Shown here: positions 44,207-52,539 of the stretch, in pieces
Layout: every line of letters begins with the position of its first letter
Position numbering within the stretch: the first letter of the stretch is position 1
Assembly: GCF_011601265.1 (NCBI RefSeq)
Contig: NZ_JAAOLX010000005.1
Span: 1 to 64,000 of the forward strand
Length of the DNA: 64,000 nucleotides
Source: Iodobacter violaceini
Lineage (GTDB): Bacteria; Pseudomonadota; Gammaproteobacteria; Burkholderiales; Chitinibacteraceae
Direction: 5' to 3'
Notes under the pieces: model-generated
The model's input: only the letters and a program-made list of their open reading frames with translations
Databases searched by the model: none
What the model was told of the DNA's origin: nothing
Translations under genes and position numbers: made by a program

Positions 44207-45094
44207 TCAGCAAAGTCTGGCCCCCTGCAGCTTTTGCGCCAACAAACCCAGCAAAATAAACCCCAGGCCCAGCAAAGTGGATACTTGAATTGTCTCGCCA
44301 ATGAACAGCCAAATAAAAAACAAAGAAATAATAGGCGATAAAAAGATAAGGTTTGCAATCCTTGCGGTGCTTTGGCTCAGCTTCATAGCAAACAACCACA
44401 ATACAAAGGTAAACCCCATCTCAAAAGCGCCCACATAAACAGCTCCGGCAATACCCTGCCAGCTGACACTGACCAGCTCACCATGAAAAAGGCACCATAA
44501 AAAAGAAAGGGGCAAAGAAACAGCAAAATTAAGGGTTAATCCCAGTACTGGCTCTCTTTTATCTTTTGTATTTAATATCCAATAAGCAGCCCACAGCAGG
44601 GTAGAAATTAGTGCCAGCCCCAGACCATTTAAATTTGAAAAATTTAAATGCAACAAGTCTCCCTTGGTTGCAATAAGTAAGACACCAAAATAGCAAAGCA
44701 AAGCTGCCAGCATATCATTTCGTTTTAATGGCTGTTTTAAAAGAGGCACAGCCAGCAAAGTCATCGTTAATGCCCATGTGTAATTAATAGCCTGCGCTTC
44801 TTGTGCTGGCAATAAATCATAGGCTTTAAACAAAACCAGATAATATGCAAAAGGATTAATTGCGCCAAACAATAGTGAAACGCGCCAGTTTTTACGAAAA
44901 GCAGGCCACACTGCATGCAAGCGCCCCTGATAAATTAAAATAGACATTAATGCCAGCAATGATGCTGCACTGGCATACAGGAGCAATTGCGCCGGGCTTA
45001 AATGAGCGAGGCTTAATTTAAATGCAGTGGCCACAGTAGACCACGCCAATACGGCAGATAAACCACAGGCATAAGCACGTTGCTGTTGCGTCAA
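44207..45094 (-). CDS. EamA/DMT-family transporter
   Basis: A 295-aa protein with ten membrane helices in two EamA repeats (about residues 10-140 and 150-285). Typical pieces are LAWSTVATAFKLSLAHLSP at the start of repeat one and LGLALISTLLWAAYWILNTK at repeat two. Probably an exporter of amino acids or metabolites; substrate unknown. Diverges from the GFA gene. Confidence 0.88.
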   Translation of the reverse strand: MTQQQRAYACGLSAVLAWSTVATAFKLSLAHLSPAQLLLYASAASLLALMSILIYQGRLHAVWPAFRKNWRVSLLFGAINPFAYYLVLFKAYDLLPAQEAQAINYTWALTMTLLAVPLLKQPLKRNDMLAALLCYFGVLLIATKGDLLHLNFSNLNGLGLALISTLLWAAYWILNTKDKREPVLGLTLNFAVSLPLSFLWCLFHGELVSVSWQGIAGAVYVGAFEMGFTFVLWLFAMKLSQSTARIANLIFLSPIISLFFIWLFIGETIQVSTLLGLGFILLGLLAQKLQGARLC

Positions 45095-45272
45095 AACAAA
45101 TCCTCCTTATCAATTGCACCAAGACTAACAACGATTGATCACTGCTGGCTATTGCGAATTACACGGTCATACCCTTTAGAAAAACAGATCTCATTTATAT
45201 CATGCCAAATTCATACATGACATTAACGTAATCAGATAAGATCAGCGTTATTCCCCCACTTAAGAGATGATC

Positions 45273-45695
45273 ATGACTCAGGAATATAAAGGTGCATGTT
45301 TATGCGGTGCAGTGCAATTAAGTGCAAAGGCAAGGAACCCCAAAATTGGGGCTTGTCATTGCAATATGTGCAGAAAATGGACCGGGGGCCCTTTTCTGGC
45401 CACAGACTGTGGCACAGATGTCACGTTTTCGGCAGGGGATATGATCAGCCGCTATGCCTCTTCTGAATGGGCGGAGCGGGGTTTTTGCAAACAATGTGGC
45501 AGCCATTTATTTTATTATTTAAAAGAAGCACAGCAATATATTGTGTCTGCTGGTTTATTTGAGCAACAGGACGAGTTTATTTTTGATCACCAGATTTTTA
45601 TTGATAAAAAACCTGCTTTTTATGATTTTGCTAATGCAACCCATAATATGACTGAAGCCGAAGTCTTTGCTCAGTACGCACCAGGCGAAGAATAA
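45273..45695 (+). CDS. GFA/CENP-V domain zinc protein
   Basis: A 140-aa protein with the Gfa-type zinc fold: CLCGAVQL, CHCNMCRKWTG and FCKQCGSHLF supply the seven cysteines. Named after glutathione-dependent formaldehyde-activating enzyme, but most family members have no proven activity. The second ATG (45273) is favoured because AAGAGA stands about 5 nt upstream; an ATG six bases earlier lies too close to that site. Confidence 0.88.
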   Translation: MTQEYKGACLCGAVQLSAKARNPKIGACHCNMCRKWTGGPFLATDCGTDVTFSAGDMISRYASSEWAERGFCKQCGSHLFYYLKEAQQYIVSAGLFEQQDEFIFDHQIFIDKKPAFYDFANATHNMTEAEVFAQYAPGEE

Positions 45696-45733
45696 GCGGA
45701 GCACGGGGCTGAATACACTTTAAAAACAACGGT

Positions 45734-46480
45734 CTAATTTTTAGTCTTAGGCAAGATACCCGTGTTTTTAGCCTCTTTAATTGTTTTATTAAACGCATTT
45801 AAAAAAGGCTTCATATTCATTGACTTATGAAAGCCCAGATAAACGGGATCATAAATCAGGGGGTGCTCTAATATAACAAACTGATCCTGATTAGCCTGCA
45901 GCTCAGGATCTGAACTCAGCGCTTGCAGCAGCCCCTGCTGCCCTCCGCCAAAGACCACGCAATCCACGCGCTCATGTAGTAATTTTTTAAACCTTGCAGC
46001 AGACAGGTAATTAAAATCAGCAGTAAAAAGGTGCGCCTCAAGTGCTGCGTTAAACTCTGCACCATAGCTGGCACCATTGGTCATCCCAACCAGCTTGCCT
46101 TTTAAATCATTAACTGATCGAAAAGGAAATTCTTTTCCTTTCTTAACGACTACAGTCACAAGCACATCATAAACAGGCTCTGAATAATCAAACAAAGATA
46201 AGCGCTCTTTGGTTTTTGAAAGCCCGATAATCCCACCCTGCCCCTTTAATGCCAGCTCATAAGCACGCCGCCATGAGCTCATTTCAAGTTTAATTTTGTC
46301 GCCCGTACGCAATTCATGCCGTTTAATGATTTCAGATGCCACACCAGAAGCCATGCCATGCTGATCTTTGTAGCTAACTGGCCGGTATTCTTCATTGGCA
46401 AAAATAGTAAGCTCCACCGCTGCACATACTGATGCAATCAGAGCCATGCATAAAAATGGAATTGAATATTTCATGCCCAT
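45734..46480 (-). CDS. Periplasmic amino-acid-type solute-binding protein, orphan (paralog 2)
   Basis: A 248-aa protein with a signal peptide (SIPFLCMALIASVCAA) and the SBP_bac_3 fold. It shares with the next gene and with the one at 30.5 kb the blocks SSWRRAYELALKGQGGIIGLSK, RLSLFDYSEPVYD, VVKKGKEFPF, NDLKGKLVG and PLIYDPVYLGFHKSMNM. No transporter genes lie nearby. It may act as a sensor or scavenging protein; ligand unknown. 60 bases downstream of paralog 3, so probably co-transcribed. Confidence 0.86.
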   Translation of the reverse strand: MGMKYSIPFLCMALIASVCAAVELTIFANEEYRPVSYKDQHGMASGVASEIIKRHELRTGDKIKLEMSSWRRAYELALKGQGGIIGLSKTKERLSLFDYSEPVYDVLVTVVVKKGKEFPFRSVNDLKGKLVGMTNGASYGAEFNAALEAHLFTADFNYLSAARFKKLLHERVDCVVFGGGQQGLLQALSSDPELQANQDQFVILEHPLIYDPVYLGFHKSMNMKPFLNAFNKTIKEAKNTGILPKTKN

Positions 46481-46540
46481 ACCTCATGCAAAGACCATCC
46501 CGATCCGGGATACTGCTTCAAATTGATAGCAAGCCAGTGA

Positions 46541-47275
46541 TTAAGGAATCATTCCTTTTTGCTTTGCATCCTTAATCGCACGATTAAACTCAGTTAAAAA
46601 TGCCTGCATCTTCATTGATTTATGAAATGCCAAATGAATAGGATCACGAACCAGCGGTTTACTCAGATAAACAAACTGATCACGCTTAGTCAATAAATCA
46701 GGATCTTTTTTCAGCATGGAATCCAGGCTATTTTCTGCATTATTAACGACTGCACAATCAACCCGGTCATAAAGCAGTTTTTTTAAGCGCACATCAGATG
46801 TGTAATTCACATCAACCTGAAACAATTTCGCAGCCAGCGCATGATCAAATTCTTCACCGTAACTGGCCGTGTTTGTTACGCTGATTATTTTTCCTTTCAG
46901 ATCGGCCACCGAGTTAAAAGGAAACTCTTTTCCCTTTTTTACCACCAGCCCCACGATAGATTCATAAAAGGGCTCGGAATAATCAAATATCTCCAGCCTT
47001 GCTTTGGTTTTAGACAGGCCAATAATGCCTCCCTTGCCTTTTTCTGCCAGCAAATAGGACCGTTTCCAGGAGGCCATATCTAAGATAACTTTATTACCAC
47101 TTAATTGCTCGTAATGCTTAATCACGGTATAGCCGATTCCATCTTCCTGCCCCTGATCATTGCGAAAAGTGACAGGCCGGTAATCATCGCTGGCAAAAAT
47201 AGTCACTTCTTCCGCCCAAAGCGCAGAGCAGCCAAAAATCCATACACATAGACAAACCCCAAGCCAGCATCGCAT
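46541..47275 (-). CDS. Periplasmic amino-acid-type solute-binding protein, orphan (paralog 3)
   Basis: A 244-aa protein with a signal peptide ending near ALWAEE. Blocks ASWKRSYLLAEKGKGGIIGLSK, RLEIFDYSEPFYE, VVKKGKEFPFNSVADLKGK and DPIHLAFHKSMKM show it is a tandem duplicate of the downstream gene. SWKR replaces SWRR. As with its paralogs there is no ABC permease partner. Leader of a two-gene unit. Confidence 0.86.
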   Translation of the reverse strand: MRCWLGVCLCVWIFGCSALWAEEVTIFASDDYRPVTFRNDQGQEDGIGYTVIKHYEQLSGNKVILDMASWKRSYLLAEKGKGGIIGLSKTKARLEIFDYSEPFYESIVGLVVKKGKEFPFNSVADLKGKIISVTNTASYGEEFDHALAAKLFQVDVNYTSDVRLKKLLYDRVDCAVVNNAENSLDSMLKKDPDLLTKRDQFVYLSKPLVRDPIHLAFHKSMKMQAFLTEFNRAIKDAKQKGMIP

Positions 47276-47353
47276 GCTCTGTGCTCCTTAGCAAAACCGA
47301 ACTAATACCAGACTAGATCATTAAAAACCGGCTCGCCGTGTCTTACGCCCAAT

Positions 47354-47386
47354 AAAAAAACCCCGGAATTTCTTCCGGGGTTTTTC
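47354..47386. terminator. Terminator after sucD
   Basis: AAAAAAACCCCGGAA-TTTC-TTCCGGGGTTTTT: a 9-bp GC-rich stem with T-runs on both strands, 24 bases after the sucD stop. Ends the TCA transcript. Confidence 0.92.
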
Positions 47387-47409
47387 AGGCATTTAATTCA
47401 AAAAGAGAA

Positions 47410-48294
47410 TTAAATCATGCCTTTAGATTTCAGCAGCTCAAGCATGGTCGAGCCAAGCTCAGCCGGGCTGCGTGTGTAGGCAATGCCCGCACGCTCAAAC
47501 GCTGCGAATTTTTCTTCTGCAGTGCCTTTACCGCCAGAGATAATCGCACCAGCATGACCCATGCGTTTGCCCTTAGGCGCAGTGACACCCGCGATATAAC
47601 CAACCACAGGCTTAGTCACGTAAGACTGAGCAAATTCAGCCGCTTCTTCTTCAGCCGAGCCGCCGATCTCACCAATCATGATGATGGCATCGGTATCAGG
47701 ATCGTCCTGGAATAAGCGCAGTGCGTCGATATGGCTGGTACCCGGAATTGGATCGCCACCGATACCGATACATGTAGACTGGCCCAGACCCAGTGCAGTG
47801 GTTTGTGCAACTGCTTCGTAAGTCAAAGTACCGGAACGGCTTACAATACCAATACGGCCTGGCTGATGGATATGCCAAGGCATAATACCGATCTTGCATT
47901 CACCCGGAGTGATAATACCTGGGCAGTTAGGGCCGATCAGGCGGATGCCGGCTTCATCCACCGCTTTTTTCACATACAGCATATCCAGTGTTGGCACGCC
48001 TTCGGTGATACATACGATCAGCTTAACGCCTGCATCAATGGCTTCAAGAATCGAATCTTTAGCGAACGGAGCCGGCACATAGATCACCGATGCGTCTGCT
48101 TGTGTTTCGCGCATCGCATCTTTCATAGTGTTGAACACGGGCAGATCAAGGTGGGTGGAGCCGCCTTTACCTGGTGTTACACCACCAACTACCTTAGTGC
48201 CACACTTCAGTGCTTGTTCTGCGTGGAATGTACCGTTTTTACCGGTGAAACCTTGCACCAATACTTTGGTGTCTTTATTTACTAAAACGCTCAT
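47410..48294 (-). CDS. sucD: Succinyl-CoA ligase alpha subunit
   Basis: A 294-aa subunit converting succinyl-CoA to succinate with ATP/GTP formation, together with SucC. The phosphohistidine lies in [13 protein letters not shown] (about residues 243-255). CoA-binding Rossmann segment: [35 protein letters not shown] is also characteristic. AAGGA precedes the ATG; the gene starts 27 nt after sucC and ends at a strong terminator. Confidence 0.98.
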   Translation of the reverse strand: MSVLVNKDTKVLVQGFTGKNGTFHAEQALKCGTKVVGGVTPGKGGSTHLDLPVFNTMKDAMRETQADASVIYVPAPFAKDSILEAIDAGVKLIVCITEGVPTLDMLYVKKAVDEAGIRLIGPNCPGIITPGECKIGIMPWHIHQPGRIGIVSRSGTLTYEAVAQTTALGLGQSTCIGIGGDPIPGTSHIDALRLFQDDPDTDAIIMIGEIGGSAEEEAAEFAQSYVTKPVVGYIAGVTAPKGKRMGHAGAIISGGKGTAEEKFAAFERAGIAYTRSPAELGSTMLELLKSKGMI

Positions 48295-48321
48295 TATTTT
48301 TTCCTTTCAGCGGATGTCGGA

Positions 48322-49491
48322 TTAAAGCGCAGCAACAGCAGCGACAATTTTCTCGGCTGCGTCGTTCAGGCCTTGAGCCGAAGTCAGCTTCAGACCGGAT
48401 TCGTTCAGAAGCTTAGCGCCCAATTCTGCGTTATTGCCTTCCAGACGTACCACAACCGGCACAGTTACATTCACTTCTTTCACTGCAGCAATAATCGCTT
48501 CAGCAATCATGTCGCAACGAACAATACCGCCGAAGATGTTGATCAGTACGCCCTTCACCGAATCATCAGCCAGGATCAGCTTGAAGGCTTCGATCACGCG
48601 ATCTTTAGTTGCACCACCGCCTACATCCAGGAAGTTGGCTGGCTGGCCGCCCTTCAGTTTGATGATGTCCATTGTGGCCATTGCAAGGCCAGCGCCGTTT
48701 ACCATACAACCGATATTGCCTTCCAGCGCTACGTAGTTCAGCTCAAACTCGGAAGCTTTTACTTCGCGCTCGTTTTCTTGCGATTTATCGCGCTGAGCTA
48801 ACAGCTCTGGCAGGCGATACAGCGCATTTGAATCCAGACCAATCTTGGCATCCACGCAGCACAGCTCGCCGTTTTCACGCAGAGCCAGCGGGTTAATTTC
48901 AAACAATGCAAAGTCGTTAGCAATAAACGCTTCAGCCGCGCCCAGCATCATCTTGGTGAAGTGTGCAACTTGCTTGCCTTCCAGACCCAAAGCAAACGCA
49001 CAATCACGCGCCTGGAATGGCTGCATGCCTACCAATGGATCAACTGTTACTTTGATGATTTTTTCTGGTGTTTCTTCAGCGACTTTCTCAATCTCAACAC
49101 CGCCTTCGGTGGAAACCATAAATACCACGCGCTGGCTGGAGCGATCTACAACCGCGCCAAGGTACAGCTCGCGCTGAACCGGGTACATATCTTCACAAAC
49201 CAATACTGAATGCACAGGCTGACCCGCTGCATCTGTCTGGTATGTTACTAAGTTAGTGCCAATCAGGCCTTTAGCAATTTCTGCGGCTTCTTCACGGGAT
49301 TTAACCACTTTAACGCCACCCGCTTTACCACGGCCACCGGCGTGAACTTGCGCTTTAACTACCGCAAATTTGCCACCTAAAGTGTCGTATGCAGCAGCAG
49401 CTTCTTCAGGCGTATGCGCCAGAATACCGCGTTGTACTGGAAGACCGTATTTAGCCAATAATGCCTTGGCTTGATATTCATGAAGATTCAT
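48322..49491 (-). CDS. sucC: Succinyl-CoA ligase (ADP-forming) beta subunit
   Basis: A 389-aa ATP-grasp subunit. [19 protein letters not shown] is the conserved start, [19 protein letters not shown] the nucleotide-binding loop, and [17 protein letters not shown] holds residues contacting SucD. Standard length. AAAGGG precedes the ATG. It follows lpdA by 208 bases that contain a degenerate inverted repeat. Confidence 0.98.
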   Translation of the reverse strand: MNLHEYQAKALLAKYGLPVQRGILAHTPEEAAAAYDTLGGKFAVVKAQVHAGGRGKAGGVKVVKSREEAAEIAKGLIGTNLVTYQTDAAGQPVHSVLVCEDMYPVQRELYLGAVVDRSSQRVVFMVSTEGGVEIEKVAEETPEKIIKVTVDPLVGMQPFQARDCAFALGLEGKQVAHFTKMMLGAAEAFIANDFALFEINPLALRENGELCCVDAKIGLDSNALYRLPELLAQRDKSQENEREVKASEFELNYVALEGNIGCMVNGAGLAMATMDIIKLKGGQPANFLDVGGGATKDRVIEAFKLILADDSVKGVLINIFGGIVRCDMIAEAIIAAVKEVNVTVPVVVRLEGNNAELGAKLLNESGLKLTSAQGLNDAAEKIVAAVAAL

Positions 49492-49583
49492 CTGAGACCC
49501 TTTTAAGGAAAGAGGATATGCAAATCGGCCGCATACCGTGAAACATATTGAGTGATGAAAACAATCTAAACTTTTAAAACTTC

Positions 49584-49684
49584 TGCAGACACAACCAGGA
49601 GCACACTGAGAAAGCGGTAAACAATACTCACATCATCCTGTTTTCTCTGTGTATCCCGTGCTCTCTTTTGCTCTGTGTCTGCCG
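49584..49684. repeat. Degenerate inverted repeat between lpdA and sucC
   Basis: Left arm from GCAGACACA (49584) to GAGAAAG (49609-49615) and right arm from TTTCTCTGTG (49642) to TGTGTCTGCC (49674-49683) are imperfect inverted copies, with gaps, around a 25-base centre. The 'cacagag...' composition is like intergenic MITE-type repeats common in betaproteobacteria. Its origin is inferred. Confidence 0.45.
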
Positions 49685-49699
49685 TTTTTTATGCCTTTC

Positions 49700-51136
49700 T
49701 TAGCTGTGCAAACCACGCTTATCGCATGCTAAAGCCGCTTCGTGCAGTGCTTCAGACAAAGACGGATGAGCATGAACAATACGGGCAATATCTTCTGACG
49801 ATGCGTTAAATTCCATCGCGACAACAGCTTCAGCAATCAGCTCTGAAGCAAACGGGCCGACGATATGAACACCTAAAATGCGATCGGTAGTCTTATCCGC
49901 CAGCATTTTAACAAAACCTTTACCCTCGCCCAGCGCTAAAGCACGGCCATTTGCGGAGAACAAGAATTGGCCTTTCTTGTATTCAACGCCAGCGGCTTTA
50001 AGCTGCTCTTCGGTTTTACCCACCCACGCAATTTCCGGGCTGGTATAAATGACCCAAGGGATATTGTTAAAGTCGATATGCGGATGCTGGCCAGCGATAC
50101 GCTCAGCCACGGCCACGCCTTCATCAGACGCTTTGTGCGCCAGCATCGGCCCGCGAACCACATCACCAATCGCCCAAACATTTGGCAAATTGCTCTGGCA
50201 ATCGTCGTTCACATCAATCTGACCGCGATCTGTCAGCTTCAGGCCAACGGCATCTGCATTCAGGCCTGATGTATTTGGCACACGTCCAATCGCCACCACC
50301 AGCTTATCAAATACGCTGACTTGCTCTGCGCCTGCTGTATCGGTCCAGTGCACGGTGACGTCTTTTTTACCGGCCTTAATCTCGCCGATTTTAACGCCGG
50401 TATTGATCACGAGGCCGGTTTCTTTAGTCAGGAATTTCTTGGCTTCGCGGGCCACTTGCTCATCCGCAGCACCAAGGAAAGTAGGCATCGCTTCCAGCAC
50501 CGTCACGTCACTTCCCAGACGCTTCCAGACCGAGCCCATTTCCAAGCCGATCACGCCAGCGCCAATCACACCAAGGCGTTTTGGAACACTTGGAATCGCC
50601 AGCGCGCCTTCGTTATCCAGCACCAGATGATTATCAATGGTCACGCCTGGCAATTGGCGAACGCTGGAGCCCGTCGCAATAATCACATGCTTGGCGGTGA
50701 TTTCTTCAACCGTACCGTCAGCCAGCTTGGCTTCCAGCAAATAAGCATCGCCTGCTTTCGCTTTAAACGCGCCAACACCATGGAAAGATGTGACTTTGTT
50801 CTTTTTAAAGAGATAAGCAATGCCGCCGGTGTTTTTTGTGATGATGTCTTGCTTGCGCTCAAGCATCTTGGCCACGTCAATTTTCAGCGTGCCGGTAGAG
50901 ATACCGTGATCGCCAAAATGATGCGCAGCATTAAAGTAGTTTTCTGACGATTGCAGCAGTGCTTTGGAAGGGATACACCCCACATTCAGACACGTACCTC
51001 CCAGGCTCGCCTTGCCGTCTTTGTCTGAGGTTGCATCGATACATGCAGTATTAAAGCCCAGTTGCGAGGCGCGAATCGCAGCCACATAGCCACCGGGGCC
51101 ACCGCCGATTACAACAACGTCAAATTCTTTGCTCAT
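49700..51136 (-). CDS. lpdA: Dihydrolipoyl dehydrogenase (E3)
   Basis: A 478-aa FAD enzyme that reoxidises dihydrolipoyl groups of the 2-oxoglutarate dehydrogenase complex. FAD loop [16 protein letters not shown], redox disulfide [19 protein letters not shown] loop [14 protein letters not shown] and the dimer-interface His/Glu in [14 protein letters not shown] are all intact. The ATG at 51136 gives MSKEFDVVV; the 20 in-frame codons upstream are not conserved. No N-terminal lipoyl domain. Confidence 0.97.
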   Translation of the reverse strand: MSKEFDVVVIGGGPGGYVAAIRASQLGFNTACIDATSDKDGKASLGGTCLNVGCIPSKALLQSSENYFNAAHHFGDHGISTGTLKIDVAKMLERKQDIITKNTGGIAYLFKKNKVTSFHGVGAFKAKAGDAYLLEAKLADGTVEEITAKHVIIATGSSVRQLPGVTIDNHLVLDNEGALAIPSVPKRLGVIGAGVIGLEMGSVWKRLGSDVTVLEAMPTFLGAADEQVAREAKKFLTKETGLVINTGVKIGEIKAGKKDVTVHWTDTAGAEQVSVFDKLVVAIGRVPNTSGLNADAVGLKLTDRGQIDVNDDCQSNLPNVWAIGDVVRGPMLAHKASDEGVAVAERIAGQHPHIDFNNIPWVIYTSPEIAWVGKTEEQLKAAGVEYKKGQFLFSANGRALALGEGKGFVKMLADKTTDRILGVHIVGPFASELIAEAVVAMEFNASSEDIARIVHAHPSLSEALHEAALACDKRGLHS

Positions 51137-51214
51137 GGTTTGGAAACCTTTGAGAAAGAGCAAGGGCGTGATCAACGCCCCGGCTCTGTGATTCAATATT
51201 TAACGATATGCCAT

Positions 51215-51246
51215 GGCGGGTTAAGCGATAAAGCCACTAACCCGCC
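51215..51246. other. Intercistronic hairpin between sucB and lpdA
   Basis: GGCGGGTTA and TAACCCGCC (9 bp) around a 14-base loop, lying in the 128-bp gap. There is no T-run, so an mRNA stabilising or processing structure is more likely than a terminator. Confidence 0.5.
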
Positions 51247-51264
51247 CCGCACAATTCACATTAA

Positions 51265-52482
51265 TTAGATATCAAGCAGCAAACGTGCCGGGTCTTCGAT
51301 CACTTCTTTGATGGCAACCAGCGACAATACGGCTTCGCGGCCATCAATGATGCGGTGATCGTAAGACTGAGCCAGATACATCATCGGGCGAATCACCATT
51401 TCACCGTTTTCTACCACCACACGCTCTTTCGTTGCGTGCATACCCAGAATCGCAGATTGTGGCGGGTTGATAATCGGAGTAGACATCATCGAGCCAAAAG
51501 TACCACCATTAGAGATGGTGTAAGTACCGCCTGTCAGCTCTTCAATACCCAGCTTGCCGGCTTGTGCACGTTTACCAAAATCAGCGATGGTTTTTTCGAT
51601 TTCAGCCAGGCTCAGCTGGTCTGCATTACGAATCACCGGCACCACGAGGCCACGCGGGCTGCCTACGGCCACGCCGATATCAAAGTAGCCGTGGTAAACG
51701 ATATCGTTACCATCAACAGATGCATTCAGGATCGGGTATTTCTTCAGTGCGTGAACCGCAGCTTTAACAAAGAAGCCCATAAAGCCCAGCTTCACGCCGT
51801 GGTCTTTTTCGAATTTATCTTTGTATTTATTACGCAGATCCATTACCGGCTTCATATTGATTTCATTGAAGGTAGTCAGGATCGCATTAGTTTGTTGCGA
51901 TTCAAGCAGACGCTCGGCCACGCGCGCACGCAAGCGGCTCATCGGCACGCGTTGCTCGGCGCGGTCGCCTTGCGGTACAGGCGCAGATACCGGAGCTGCA
52001 GCAGGTTTTGCCAGATGATTCTGTACATCTTCTTTCAGCACACGGCCACCACGGCCAGTGCCGCCTACATCTGCGGCATTGATGCCCGCATCTGCAGCCA
52101 GTTTTTTAGCGGCTGGCATCACTGCTGTGCCAAAACCAATTGCGCCAGCTGAAACACCGGCTTCTTTAGCCGCAGCTGCAACGCGAACGTCTTGCTCGGT
52201 CTTTACAGTTTCAGGCACAACATTGGCCGGTGCAGCAACGGTGGCTTCGGTATCAATCGTTGCAATCAGCTGCAGGCTACCAACGGTAGCGCCTTCCTGC
52301 TGAACAACAGAAGCCAGAACACCGGCTTGCGGAGCGGTGATTTCTAATACAACTTTATCGGTTTCGATATCAATCAGCTGCTCATCACGGGCAACCGCTT
52401 CGCCTACTTTTTTCTTCCACTGTAAAAGCGAAGCTTCAGAAACGGATTCAGGCAATTGTGGTACTAAAATTTCGATAATCAT
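51265..52482 (-). CDS. sucB: 2-Oxoglutarate dehydrogenase E2 (dihydrolipoyl succinyltransferase)
   Basis: A 405-aa core enzyme. One lipoyl domain (1-75) with the lipoylated Lys43 in DIETDKVV, an E3/E1-binding domain (about 115-155; [22 protein letters not shown]) and the catalytic domain with [13 protein letters not shown] near the C-terminus (His and Asp). GGAG precedes the ATG. It follows sucA by 57 bases. Confidence 0.97.
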   Translation of the reverse strand: MIIEILVPQLPESVSEASLLQWKKKVGEAVARDEQLIDIETDKVVLEITAPQAGVLASVVQQEGATVGSLQLIATIDTEATVAAPANVVPETVKTEQDVRVAAAAKEAGVSAGAIGFGTAVMPAAKKLAADAGINAADVGGTGRGGRVLKEDVQNHLAKPAAAPVSAPVPQGDRAEQRVPMSRLRARVAERLLESQQTNAILTTFNEINMKPVMDLRNKYKDKFEKDHGVKLGFMGFFVKAAVHALKKYPILNASVDGNDIVYHGYFDIGVAVGSPRGLVVPVIRNADQLSLAEIEKTIADFGKRAQAGKLGIEELTGGTYTISNGGTFGSMMSTPIINPPQSAILGMHATKERVVVENGEMVIRPMMYLAQSYDHRIIDGREAVLSLVAIKEVIEDPARLLLDI

Positions 52483-52539
52483 TTTTCACTCCAAGCGAAT
52501 CTGGCGGGTCAAAGCGGCGCACCGGGCGCCGCCTCTGGT

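Noticed and set aside
44125-44399. Two short minus-strand frames at the 3' end of the EamA gene
   Set aside because: They overlap the real gene in other frames and have no support of their own.
50321-50947. Plus-strand frame opposite lpdA (208 codons)
   Set aside because: Antisense shadow without start signal or domain.
51355-52152. Long plus-strand frame opposite sucB (265 codons)
   Set aside because: Shadow frame caused by codon bias of sucB on the other strand.
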